From: Galeruca laticollis
Taxonomy: Eukaryota; Arthropoda; Insecta; Coleoptera; Chrysomelidae
Direction of reading: 5' to 3'
NCBI GenBank assembly: GCA_963921935.1
Contig: OY998180.1
Location: forward strand, 87,355,139 to 87,419,138
DNA: 64,000 nt
Shown: positions 11,613 through 21,579 of the stretch, piece after piece
Numbering within the stretch: position 1 is the first letter of the stretch
Layout: the number at the start of each line of letters is the position of its first letter
Position numbers and translations under genes: made by a program
Notes under the pieces: model-generated
Seen by the model: only the letters and a program-made list of their open reading frames with translations
Told to the model about the DNA's origin: nothing
Database searches by the model: none

Positions 11613-13550
11613 CTACTTCTGTTTTCTTTTTCTCGTACCAAATGCTTCACTTTTCTTCGGTGCTACGTTAATGTAGTCTATCGGATTCCTCGGTCTATAC
11701 CGCTGTTTGATAGGTGTTTTGTGTTTTAGTTTTATTGTGTGTTCTGCCAATGGTGTTACTCCCCGGCTGCTGTTGAACTTCTCAATTTCTGTTTCTAAAA
11801 ACTTTTCTAGTCTTTTCTTCTCTAATGCTGGTAGTTCCGGATTAATATTAAACTTGTGGCTGGCTTCTGTTTTATTTAATTCTTCCATGTTAACTACTGT
11901 CTGTTGTCTTTTGTTATTGTATCTTATACTCTGTAATCTTTCTATGAATGCTTTATCTTCGTGTATCCTTTCTTCCTGTTCTATTTTTTGTATTTTTCTG
12001 TTGTCCGTTTTCTTGTGATTATCTTGTCGTTCGTTTGGGTTTTGTACGGTGTGATCTATCTGTGTTAGTTTGTTATAAATTTCTTGCTCTTCTGGGGTTG
12101 AGTCGGTTTCTTCTTTTAACAGGCCTGCCCAAGATATTTTCCTCTCTGTAATATCTGCTACTCCTAGAATTGCTTCGTCTTCTAGGTTCGGTATATAGAG
12201 GAATTTTGTCTCGCCCTCTCGTTTAGCTATTGTACACGGAATAACAAAGCTCTTTGTAATTTTCATTTTATATCCGTTTGCTAAAGTAACCGCCGTATTT
12301 TCTAGGTTAGTCCTATATTTGGAGTGTTTAATTTTGTTCAGGCCTTTTGTCCCTATGTATGATTTCTGTGCTCCTGTGTCTATTAACGCGTTTATTCGTT
12401 GTTGGTTTTGGGTAAAAATTGTTATGTGCGGTCTTTTATCCTCTAATATATCGTAACTGTTCGTAGTGGAAGATTTTATTGTGCTCATCTTACCTCTCGA
12501 AGAATCGGCCCTTGTTACGTTTCCTGAATTCCGGCAACTGCATTTATTTGACGGTGTTCCTATTGTTCCGCAATGGCTGCAGAATAATATTTGTCTCCCA
12601 TCGCACGTTTCTTTTCTATGTCCTCTTTCACCGCATCTCCAGCAACAATCTTGTCGGTTGTAATTCGGTAATTTGCTCTTATTTTGCGGACTTTGCCCCG
12701 TGCGGCTGTCGTAATTGGTCTTACTCTCGGGTTTGCCTGCTTTCTCGATCTCTTTTCGGATACTTTCTAGTTCGTTCATTCGCCGTGTAAGGTCTCTTAT
12801 TGATGCGATTTCGTTTCTTCGGACATGAAGTTTGTTTATCGGATTCATATTTCTATATATTCTTTCTAGTTGTTGGCTATTGTTGAAGCCCGTGTGTCTC
12901 CGCATTAATGTCTGAGTTTCAGTGATATATTGTTTAAACGGTTCGTTTTCTCCTTGTTTTCTCTCCATTATCTTTTCTTATAAGTATGTTGATAAGTCTA
13001 ATGATACATAAAATGTTTCGAAATCATCTACGAAATCTTGCCAAGTTTCCCAGAGATGTTTATTATTCCGGTACCAAAGAATTGCTTTGCCTTTTAGCAC
13101 TTTTGGCAGAGCTCTAAATATAACTTCGTCGTTTAGCTGGTAACATGTTTTGAGTTCCTGCAACCTTTCAATGAACTCTATCGGGTCTTTTGAGCCGCCA
13201 TCAAAGTATATAACCCATCTCCTTATTTTGTCCAGTTCTGTGCAATCTACGTGTTTGTGATTGTACCTACTATGTCTATCTTCGGACTCGCTGTATTCGG
13301 CAGTGTACATTCTTTCTCTAGGTTTTTCAGATTCTTGTATGCTGCTTTCTTGTTGTACGATATTATGTTCTATCTGTTTCTTTATAAAATGTACCATTCT
13401 GGCCCGTAGTGTGTCCATATTACCGCTTGTGTCTAATTCGAAATTTTGTAGTTCTGTCACTAGCTCTTCCTTTTTGAGCTTGTATATCCATCGTACTTTT
13501 GTGTCCGCTATCTCTAATCCCACGTTGGCGTATTCTCCTTGTTCGCTCAT
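11613..13550 (-). pseudogene. gag-pro: Gag-protease frame of element 3 with premature stop
   Basis: One continuous minus-strand frame is broken only by a TAA at 12980-12978. Its N terminus has a SAP-like motif (WIYKLKKEELVTELQ, then a Gly-containing helix) and a capsid-like region (SKDPIEFIERLQELKTC, ILWYRNNKHLWETW). After the stop come QTLMRRHTG, a CCHC knuckle CWRCGERGHRKETC, a second CxxC knuckle, and an aspartic protease with LIDTGAQKSY and a flap-like ILGVAD. The frame ends at HKTPIKQRYRPRNP, the entry to RT, where the large deletion starts. Unlike element 2, Gag and protease share one frame. Confidence 0.85.
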
Positions 13551-13719
13551 GATTTGTTCCTGTCTGATTTTTCTGCTTTTATATGCTTAGTTTCTCTCTG
13601 GCTGTTCTGGTGTGTCTAACCTTCTGCAAGTATTGTATCCCTTATCTTAATTTTGTGATCGTTTTCTCCCTGGATGCTCTGTTATATCTGTTATATTTGT
13701 TTTCCTTATCTAACCTTTT

Positions 13720-13787
13720 GCTCGGGCGCCATTTGTGACACCTGCTCGGGTATAATTTGTATTATCTAATTTTCTGCTCGGGCGCCA
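13720..13787 (-). promoter_or_regulatory. Duplicated tRNA-Lys-type primer binding site of element 3
   Basis: On the minus strand, just downstream of the 5' LTR, is TGGCGCCCGAGCAG (plus 13774-13787), complementary to the 3' end of a lysine tRNA. The same string occurs again at 13720-13731, followed on the plus strand by TTTGTGACA, which resembles the LTR start. The two copies are 56 bp apart. The proximal copy is in the correct place (2 nt from the LTR); the distal one looks like the trace of a rearrangement. Confidence 0.75.
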
Positions 13788-13789
13788 TT

Positions 13790-14581
13790 TGTGAGGGTGC
13801 GTCAGTATGGTACAGCATAAAAGGGGTTGGATGGTTAGATATATTTCTTTATTCAACTTATAATAATTATCTACAATTAAAACCTAAAATTCTGTACAAT
13901 AAATATATATACACAACATTTATTGGTCCTGGAGGCTGGCAATCCCTCTAGGGTGGTCGTCGGATTATTCTTCTCGGTTGTCCAGCTTCCTCACTGAGAC
14001 GTCAGGCTCCTATAACCAAAGGGGTGTGTGTGTGTTAGGGTCAAGATCCCGCGTTCAACGCACAGCGTGATCTCGGAGGTCGGGAGTTTGCTTCCGTCCC
14101 GGGCTCAACGCGCTCCGGAATTTCGGCTAATCGGAAAGGCCTCGGTCCTGCGCTCAACACGCTGCAGGGCTTGACCTAGGGTAGTTGGCGTCCCCCTAAG
14201 ATCAACACGCTTTAGGATTTCGTCCGATATACAGGTTCGCTTAACGTCTAGCCTCGAGTTCAACGCACATAAAGGGGTCAACGAGAAGCGGGGTATTTAT
14301 GTGTTCACGATTCCTAAGCTCAACACGCTCCGGAATATAATGCAACACTTCGGTTATTTTCAGTTGAAGCTTCCTATCGTTATTCTACGTAAGGTAGAGC
14401 TTGCCTGGTATATCGCAGAACGTATGCTTTGGTAGTATCGGTCAGGTTATTAGCGGAAGGGCGAAGGTTCTGCCGTCTCGATGCTGGGTGCCCAACTCCG
14501 TCTAGTTTGGTTTCGTGTAGAGTTCTGTTTTCTGATTATTTATCGGGGTTATTTTATGTTCAGAACGACTATGTCGTTACA
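13790..14581 (-). repeat. 5' LTR of element 3
   Basis: Matches 10055-10845 throughout, with a few per cent difference visible by eye, for example ATATATACACAACATTT against ATATATTTTCAAGATTT. It ends GACTATGTCGTTACA and is followed by the target duplication AGGT (14582-14585). The divergence makes this insertion older than element 2. Confidence 0.9.
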
Positions 14582-15515
14582 AGGTTTTGTCCATTGTCCA
14601 GAAGAGTTCAGGAGTGTTTAAATCATTACGACCATTATTTTCTTGTACCTAATATTGGAGGAGCATTTATACATCAGATATAATGTTAACTTTTGATTGA
14701 TCAATTTTACTTGTAGAAGGTTGTAGATATATGTGAATATTTTCAGCAAACTGCTGTAAGAAATCTAGAATATCGTCTTGTGAATCTCCGGGGTTATTGA
14801 CTATTGATTCTGTTTCTACTGTATTGATAGGAATTCGAGATAAGCAATCGGCATTGTAATTTAATTTTCCCTTTTTATAGAAGATTTTATAATCATATTC
14901 TTCCAACTTTAAACGCCATCGGACTAATTTGGAATTTGGTTCTTGAAGACTAAATAACCAAGAAAGAGGTTTATGGATCTGTGTAAATATGAAACTATCT
15001 GTCGTATCAATAAAGCCTGAAATGTTTACATGTCCACACAATGGCAAGCAATTCTTTTTCTATAACCGAATAATTAATTTCAGATTGATTAAGAGTTCTA
15101 GAAGCATATGCTATGGGTTTGTCAATGGGTACGTTTCCTTGGGATAAAATTGCACCCATTGAATATTTACTAGCATCGGTTGTGAGAATAAAAGTTTTTT
15201 GAGAAATCAGGATATTGCAAAATGGGGTCATTGGTTAATATCTTCTCACAAATTTGAAATGAATTAAGAAATTCTTCGTTATGAATAATTTTTGAACCTT
15301 TTTTCAAACATTTGGTCATGGATTTTGTTATTTTAGCAAAGTCTGCTATGAAACGTCGGTAGTAACCTGAGAGACCTAAGACACTTTTAATTTCTGTTTG
15401 ATTTTTGGGAATTGGATAATTTTTAATGATTGAAATTTTGTCTGGGTTAAGCTTTACGCCGTTGGGAGTAATTATATGTCCTAAATACATAATTGTTTTC
15501 TTTAAAAATTCAGAT
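14582..15515 (-). pseudogene. pol: RT thumb and RNase H of element 1
   Basis: Minus-strand frames give, in order, the RT connection (MYLGHIITPNGVKLNPDK, SVLGLSGYYRRFI), the RNase H start (ILTTDASKYSMGAIL, IAYASRTLNQSE, VIEKELLAIVW) and the RNase H end (WRLKLEEYDYKIFYKKG, NADCLSRIP). Two frame changes lie near 15200 and 15030. The catalytic residues D (TDAS) and E (EKELLA) are visible. The segment runs into element 2 at 15515, with the rest of RT at 28497-29100, and into element 3 at 14582. Confidence 0.88.
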
Positions 15516-17953
15516 TGTAACGATGTTACTTTTTAATGTTTTCATTTCCAGCAACCATGCAGTATAAATTTCATTTTATTTAATAATTAAATCGCCTCTC
15601 TTTCGAAATTTACCTATGAATATTTATTTTTATATAAATGTACTGCTTTTGAGACATCCGGTATATCCTTTTGTCAAGTTCACTTAAACCAGTCTGCTAA
15701 TGTGCGCGCATTTTCAAAATTTTAAGGAGGAGACTTCGTAAGTGGGGTAGGAGAATTTAATAAAAGGACGTAGCATACAGGTAAACGGGGCTTTTTCTTT
15801 CTGTTCCTGCTTAAAAATTTAATTGTGTTTACACCGAATACTGTGACTGGTTTTTTTTTTTGTGAACCCGGTAAGTGGATATACATTTTTCTTTTCTCTG
15901 TAAATAGCTATTATCATCCAACGCTTAGCCGCTTTTATTTTTACGTTTGAATTCATAGTATTTGTGTACAATTCCGAAGTTAGAACATATAGAGTCACTT
16001 TCATCTGAATATTTAATCCCGCTCAACAAGCCGTTGTACTGTTAAAATTTAGTTTCTTTTGCATTTGCTTAGAAAAATCTCGTCTAGATTCGCTGCTGAG
16101 CAGGGATCAATTCGAGAGGCCTCTAAGGCAGTTTAATTTACGAGATACGAAATAATCTCAAAAGTATTCGCTGCTGAGCAGGGATACCCGAGAGAGGCTT
16201 TCGCATTCTGCTAGTCGTTGTCATTATCTGAGAATTTGATTTCGTACAATAGGCGGTTGTTTGTTAGTAAAATCATAGATATAACATATAGAGTCTGTTT
16301 CATCTGAATATTTAACCCCGCTCAACAAGCCGTTGTACTGTTAAAATTTAGTTTCTTTTGCATTTGCTTAGAAAAATCTCGTCTAGATTCGCTGCTGAGG
16401 AGGGATCAATTCGAGAGGCCTCTAAGGCAGTTTAATTTACGAGATACGAAATAATCTCAAAAGTATTCGCTGCTGAGCAGGGATACCCGAGAGAGGCTCT
16501 CGCATTCTGCTAGTAGTTGTCATTATCTGAGAATTTGATTTCGTACAATAGGCGGTTGTTTGTTAGTAAAATCATAGATATAACCTATAGAGTCTGTTTC
16601 ATCTGAATATTTAATCCCGCTCAACAAGCCGTTGTACTGGTAAAATTTAGTTTCTTTTGCATTTGCTTAGAAAAATCTCGTCTGGATTCGCTGCTGAGCA
16701 GGGATCAATTCGAGAGGCCTCTAAGGCAGTTTTGATTTAAGAGATACGAAATAATCTCGAGAGTGTTCGCTGCTGAGCAGGGATACGAAGGAGAGGCTTT
16801 CGGATTCTACTGTCAATCTATTTTATCTGAAAAGTTTAGTACGTACAATAGGCTGTTGTTTTGCCAGTAAAACTTTAGTTAGAACATTTAGAGTCTAGTT
16901 TATCTGAGTATTTAATCCCGCTGAATAGGCCGTCGTACTGTTAAGAAAATTTAGTTCGTTTGCACCTGAGTAGAAAAAGCTCGTCTGGATTCGCTGCTGA
17001 GCAGGGATCAATTCGAGAGGCCTCTAAGGCAGATTTAATTTAAGGGATACGAAATAATCTCAGAAGTATTCGCTGCTGAGCAGGGGTACCCAAGAGAGGT
17101 TTTCGCATTCTGCTAGTAGTTTTCATTATCTGAGAATTTGATCTTGTACGATAGGCCATTGTGTTGATCAGTAAAACCTAGTTTAGTTGAATCTAGTGAA
17201 ATCGTTAAGAAATTCCGGTGGCTATTGAGATTAACCTAGCCGCCGAGACTAGTTAATTGATTATTTTCTTCCGCTTTATTTAAAAAGGTACACAAATACT
17301 AGGAACCGATATAGTACGCTCTGTTAGTGCAACCATAACGCTTTCTCTGTGCATTTTGACTTATTATTACTAGGAACTTTGTACTGTTTTCACCTGCTAC
17401 GTACTAGTAGAATTCTGCACGTTATTTTCCGCCTCCGTTGTAAAATAGCTAGAATATTTATTGCTTGGTGTGAGTCCGCTTTTGGTTTGATTAGTAACGT
17501 AGATATTTAGTAGTAGATTTTGATATCTTTGCAATTTCTCATTTATGTAAAATTCAATTTTATTTGTGGAATTAAAATTGACAATTTCTCCAATAACGAG
17601 TAGTTTATTTTGATATTTTTTTGCAATGTCTCATTTATGTAAAATTAATTTTATTTGTGGAATTAAAAGTAATAATTTCTCCAGTAGCGAGTAGTTTCAT
17701 TTGTTTGATAGTGGTAAGCAATTGAAGCCTGTTTGCACACTACATATCCGGAAAGGTCCATAACAACAGACCCCTGGAATTACTGAACCTCCATCTGTGG
17801 CTACCTTGGTAACTCTCGACGCCGTATTTTTCGAGAGTTCGGTGGAGTAAACCACCCCAAAAATCTGGCGCCCGAGGAAAACTAGGAAGTACCGAAGCCG
17901 TGGGTGTCATAGTGACGTCCGTGATTCTTTTCGAGGAAAGAAAGCACGTCACA
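15516..17953 (+). repeat. 5' LTR of element 2 (2438 bp, four internal 299-bp units)
   Basis: Runs from TGTAACGATGTTAC to AAAGCACGTCACA. It should carry the promoter, transcription start and polyadenylation region, and a TATA-like TTTATATAAATG lies at about 15630. The middle is a tandem array of four units. The right end (about 17750-17953) is GC-richer and is the part shared with the LTR-like copy at 41392-42014. Its 2.4-kb length is far above the few hundred bases usual for gypsy LTRs. Confidence 0.93.
15982..17180 (+). repeat. Tandem 299-bp units in the 5' LTR with a repeated dyad motif
   Basis: Four units. Each carries the motif TTCGCTGCTGAGCAGGGAT (or a one- or two-base variant) twice, about 78 bp apart. 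Copies begin at about 16088 and 16166, 16387 and 16465, 16686 and 16765, and 16989 and 17068. The core CTGCT-G-AGCAG is an odd-length dyad. After the first motif of each unit comes AGAGGCCTCT, a perfect 10-bp palindrome. The first two units are almost identical, consistent with a recent duplication. The layout resembles an array of protein-binding sites such as an enhancer or insulator; that role is inferred. Confidence 0.85.
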
Positions 17954-17955
17954 CA

Positions 17956-17973
17956 TGGCGCCCGAGCAGGGAC
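17956..17973 (+). promoter_or_regulatory. tRNA-Lys-type primer binding site of element 2
   Basis: TGGCGCCCGAGCAGGGAC begins 2 nt after the 5' LTR. It is complementary to the 3' end of a lysine tRNA of the kind used by many retroelements and primes minus-strand DNA synthesis. The same core follows the 5' LTR of element 3. Confidence 0.9.
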
Positions 17974-18998
17974 CTTTGTTGTAAAGGAATAATCGTTTTT
18001 TTTAAGCAATAGAGGAAAGCGTGCAGAAGGGCACAACAGAAACCGTTGTTTTGTTTTATCTATAAGCGTTGTTTGGAAAAGAAAGAAAAGCCGTGCAACT
18101 GCCGCTGTAATAAGAATATTGTTCTGTATACCGGGATAACCCTGTATTTGAAATTAAGTAAATTTTGAATATAAAAGTACAAATCCGAAGTAATTGAACC
18201 TGAAACATACTGTGATTGTTTAAATCGACTTAAATCTGGAATTACATTTTTGGTCAACAGTCCGAAAACCACCTGGGATTGATTTATTTTAAAAATTAGG
18301 TATCTATTAACAATTCTTTCATTTCTATAAGCGAATAACGACGTGAAAGTTTATATTTTGAAGTTACAATAAATATTTCCAGCTGAATTTTTTTTCTTAT
18401 CAGATAAGAAGACCAGTTTGGTTTTGTGGGCCAGTTCTAGATAACAATCAATAACATTTTTTTTTATTTATTTGTGCGAACTTTATGGAATTTTAAAAAG
18501 TAATTAGTGTTATTGAAATAAATTTGATAGATTTTACATGCTAATATTTTAATAATTTTGGTACCGATTGTCCCACAATAATTATCATCTTTTATCGTTA
18601 GCAATAATATTTTGAAGTGAAAACTATTATTTCGTTTTAATTGTAATTTTAGTATAGATTAAGAGGAAAAGAAGCTGGTTTTAGACTTTGTTTTTTTTTA
18701 GAAAATATCGTAGAGACTACCTTTTCCAAATTTATATTTGCATTCTTGTTTATATATATATTTTTTTACGGGAAAGTATTTTCTAGGTTGCATATGCCTG
18801 GTCTTCATTGGTTTTAATTGTTTTATTTAATTTGAAATCATAGATTGAATTGTTGTTGATTAAAATTCTCTATTGTTGATCAACCGAACTGGACTTGTTT
18901 TATTTTGATTACTGAACCCGAGTGGACTAATACTACAGCTTTCTCTGGGTTTTGGTTTTGTTCGGATATACCGTCCGTACCGGTTTAAGGATTTTGAA
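17974..18998 (+). other. Untranslated leader of element 2
   Basis: About 1 kb of AT-rich sequence with no long open frame between the primer site and gag. It would contain the packaging region and any 5' splice donor needed for the 3' accessory genes. I could not pick one donor with confidence. Confidence 0.6.
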
Positions 18999-20099
18999 TT
19001 GATGACAGCTAGTGAGGATAGTGATTCCTCTGTTAATAACGAACACCGTACATACGAACAGGTAGCTAAAGACACACCGCTGGTAGGCTGGATATATACC
19101 CTTAAGAAAGGAGAACTCGCTGCCGAATTAAATAAGCGACAACTATCTTCATCTGGATCTGTAAGAGGACAACGAAGACGACTATTGAGTTTTCTCAAGG
19201 AATCTGTTGCTGTAGACCCGAGTTCGGAAGTAACCATGACTACTACTCCTCCAGTTACACCTCCGCTGAACGTCCACGATTGGAAAGTATCTTTTGGAAA
19301 TCGCGATGATCCGGCAAGTTTCTTAGAACGACTTGAAGAAATCTGCACTGCTAAGAAGGTGAAACAGGATAATTTACTTCCGGTCTTACCCGAGTTCCTG
19401 TCTGGAGAACCAGCACTGTGGTTCCGCAACAACCGGCACCGATGGACAAACTGGGATGATTTTGAAAAGGCTTTCCGCATTTTCTTCTACCCCGTTAATT
19501 ACGAGGTGGACCTAGAAGCGGAAATCAGCAAGCGTCTGCAAAGGAGAAGCGAGGCAGTATCGGCATACATCACTGATCTGCAAACCTTGATGCGTAGACA
19601 TGGGAAGCTATCTGACGAGCAACAGTTGGCTTGGTTATATCGCAACCTGCTACCAGAATACCGACAGCAGATTCGTAAAGCTGACTTTAAAGATTCAACT
19701 TCTTTTTGCCAAGAGGTAAAGGAATACGAGTTGCTGCGAAAGGAACTCCAAAATATTCCTAGCACCAGTGGATGGCAAAGAGGGACAAATGGACGTTTTC
19801 AACCAGCAAATACATCACGGAATACGAATGCAGCCCCCAGTCCGCCCCGAGAACCCATAGCTAGTACCAGTAGCTCTCGCCCAGTTGATCCAGTTAGTCG
19901 AACACCTATGCCGAGAAATTCTAGTACACTGTGTTGGCGCTGTGGTGAGACAGGCACGTCCGAACAAACTGTAGAAACCAGCCTAAAATATTCTGTTCCC
20001 GCTGTCGTAAGGAAGGGGTCCTTACCAGAGACTGTTCATGCTCGAAGCAGGAAAACTAAACCGAAACTGTCCCGAAGGGAGGCCGTCACAGTTTCCTAA
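18999..20099 (+). CDS. gag: Gag of element 2, zinc knuckle interrupted by a frame change
   Basis: Gag forms the virus-like particle. The N terminus (about residues 30-68) has a SAP-like helix-hairpin-helix pattern, GWIYTLKKGELAAEL through a Ser/Gly turn to RLLSFL. Next comes the capsid-like region (DPASFLERLEEIC, EPALWFRNNRHRWTNWDDF, LQTLMRRHGKLSDEQQLAWL), a Ser/Pro-rich linker, then the first half of a CCHC knuckle, CWRCGETG, near residue 312. At about 19955 the frame must step back by one for the knuckle to continue (HVRTNC) into a second Cys motif (FCSRC), ending at TAA 20057-20059. As written, the frame runs into unrelated sequence to 20099. This is either a one-base deletion or an assembly error. 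Confidence 0.85.
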   Translation: MMTASEDSDSSVNNEHRTYEQVAKDTPLVGWIYTLKKGELAAELNKRQLSSSGSVRGQRRRLLSFLKESVAVDPSSEVTMTTTPPVTPPLNVHDWKVSFGNRDDPASFLERLEEICTAKKVKQDNLLPVLPEFLSGEPALWFRNNRHRWTNWDDFEKAFRIFFYPVNYEVDLEAEISKRLQRRSEAVSAYITDLQTLMRRHGKLSDEQQLAWLYRNLLPEYRQQIRKADFKDSTSFCQEVKEYELLRKELQNIPSTSGWQRGTNGRFQPANTSRNTNAAPSPPREPIASTSSSRPVDPVSRTPMPRNSSTLCWRCGETGTSEQTVETSLKYSVPAVVRKGSLPETVHARSRKTKPKLSRREAVTVS

Positions 20100-21579
20100 T
20101 CTTTTAGCCTCTCAAGAACATCCGACTTCCGGACCGTCAGATCCGCGACCCCAAATTGACGTCCAAATAGAACACTTCAAGTTTAAAGCCTTGCTGGACA
20201 CTGGAGCTATCAGATCGTACGTGGGTGATGCGGTAGCGAAGCAATTTTCCCAACGAAAGCGAACGGTCAGTCATTCGACAAGAGCACGTTTAGCTAATGG
20301 AAATTTGGTTTCTATCACAGACATCTATGATCTGCGGCTTATGGTAAATGACGTCACCATGGAGGAACCGTTGGAACATTTTCCAGGTTTGGTCGCTGAT
20401 ATGGTTCTTGGTCTTGATATACTGAAGAAGTATAATTTCTGCTTAGAACTAGGTACAGGGAAGATCTACCAGGACGGAAAGCTAGTTAACTGTCAAGAGC
20501 CAGATACCATGTTCTCTCCCATAGGAATTATAGACGTAGTAATGCCACCGCCAGGAGAGAACAATCCTGGGTTGTCATGCGAAATGATTGTTGCTGATAC
20601 CGCTAGAACAAATTGTATGATTGCTGACACCACTAGAACAAACTGTATGGTTGCTGATACCACTAGAAGAAATGGTATGGTTACCGAAACTGCTGGAGAG
20701 AATCTGCCTGGTGTTGGCCCTGCTACAACAAATTTTTCTGTTATCGACCCCACTAGAAGGACATCTGGAGAAATCCCGAAGAAGGAAAGAGGATCTGATA
20801 CGAAAACTCCTCTAGAACTGGACACTGCTAGTAAAATCTCTGAAGATGTAAAGACTGTTGAGGATATGAACTATTATAACACGAAATACCCTCTGGAAAC
20901 AACTGATAGGATATTGACCGATATCTCCCAGTCAGCCGTGGAAGGAAACCAAGGTGATAGGAGATCTAGTACTGAATATCCTCTAGGAAAAACTGATAAG
21001 GGTATGGACTGTTATAACGCGAAATACCCTCTGAAAAAAACTGATAGGATATTGACCAATATCTCCCAGTCAGCCTTGAACGGACCCGAAGCCGAAGGTG
21101 ATGGAGGGAGATCTGATACTGAATATCCCCTAGGAGAAACTGATAGGATATTGACCGATATCTCCCAGTCAGCCGTGGAAGGAAACCAAGGTGATAGCAG
21201 ATCTAGTACTGAATATCCTCTAGGAAAAACTGATAAGGATATGGACTGTTATAACAAGAAATACCCTCCAGAGAAAACTGAGGGGATGTCGACCGATATC
21301 TCCCAGTCAGCCTTGGAAGGAAACCAAGGTGATGAAAGGGGATCTAGTACTGAACATCCCCCTGGACAAACTGAGAGGATAATAACCGATATCTTTCCGT
21401 TAGCCTGGGAAGAACCCCCAGGTGATACAGGGAGATCTAGTTCTGAATATCCTCTAGGATCCACTGATGGAAAAATCTGCGAAGAAGTTAAGACTGATAA
21501 GATTACTGACTGTCACAAACTCAGGCCATTCACCGGCTTATCCCGGTCTGAGAAGAATATGACGAGAATATGGAGTTAG
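20038..21579 (+). CDS. pro: Protease and long repetitive linker of element 2
   Basis: This frame overlaps the end of gag in the -1 direction. GGAAAAC at 20050-20056 sits directly before gag's TAA (20057-20059) and is a plausible slippery site of the GGAUUUA kind, so the ATG at 20038 need not be the real start. An aspartic protease follows, with active-site LLDTGAIRSYVG (about residues 53-64), LANGNLVSI and VLGLDIL; it cleaves Gag and Pol. Beyond about residue 180 come tandem 10-residue repeats (ADTTRTNCM type) and then a long array built on (K/E)YPLGKTD and TDISQSAVEGNQGD, reaching the stop. This linker of about 330 residues between protease and RT is unusual. Confidence 0.85.
   Translation: MLEAGKLNRNCPEGRPSQFPNLLASQEHPTSGPSDPRPQIDVQIEHFKFKALLDTGAIRSYVGDAVAKQFSQRKRTVSHSTRARLANGNLVSITDIYDLRLMVNDVTMEEPLEHFPGLVADMVLGLDILKKYNFCLELGTGKIYQDGKLVNCQEPDTMFSPIGIIDVVMPPPGENNPGLSCEMIVADTARTNCMIADTTRTNCMVADTTRRNGMVTETAGENLPGVGPATTNFSVIDPTRRTSGEIPKKERGSDTKTPLELDTASKISEDVKTVEDMNYYNTKYPLETTDRILTDISQSAVEGNQGDRRSSTEYPLGKTDKGMDCYNAKYPLKKTDRILTNISQSALNGPEAEGDGGRSDTEYPLGETDRILTDISQSAVEGNQGDSRSSTEYPLGKTDKDMDCYNKKYPPEKTEGMSTDISQSALEGNQGDERGSSTEHPPGQTERIITDIFPLAWEEPPGDTGRSSSEYPLGSTDGKICEEVKTDKITDCHKLRPFTGLSRSEKNMTRIWS

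Larger units (their letters stand above)
10055..14581 (-). mobile_element. Internally deleted Ty3/gypsy element (element 3)
   Basis: LTRs of 791 and 792 bp (10055-10845 and 13790-14581) are both TGTGAG...GTTACA and are flanked by AGGT at 10051-10054 and 14582-14585. The coding strand is minus. Gag, protease and the first residues of RT are followed directly by the integrase zinc region and then by a few residues of the integrase core, so RT, RNase H and most of integrase are deleted. It interrupts element 1 between RNase H and integrase. The residual proteins align by eye with those of element 2, making it a smaller relative. It could move only with proteins supplied in trans. Confidence 0.88.

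Noticed and set aside
15819..16004. 61-codon minus-strand frame repeated at 26661-26846
   Set aside because: It is duplicated only because it lies in both LTRs of element 2.
15982..17180. Regular repeats as a CRISPR-like array
   Set aside because: The units are 299-bp tandem copies with no unique spacers, inside a eukaryotic LTR.
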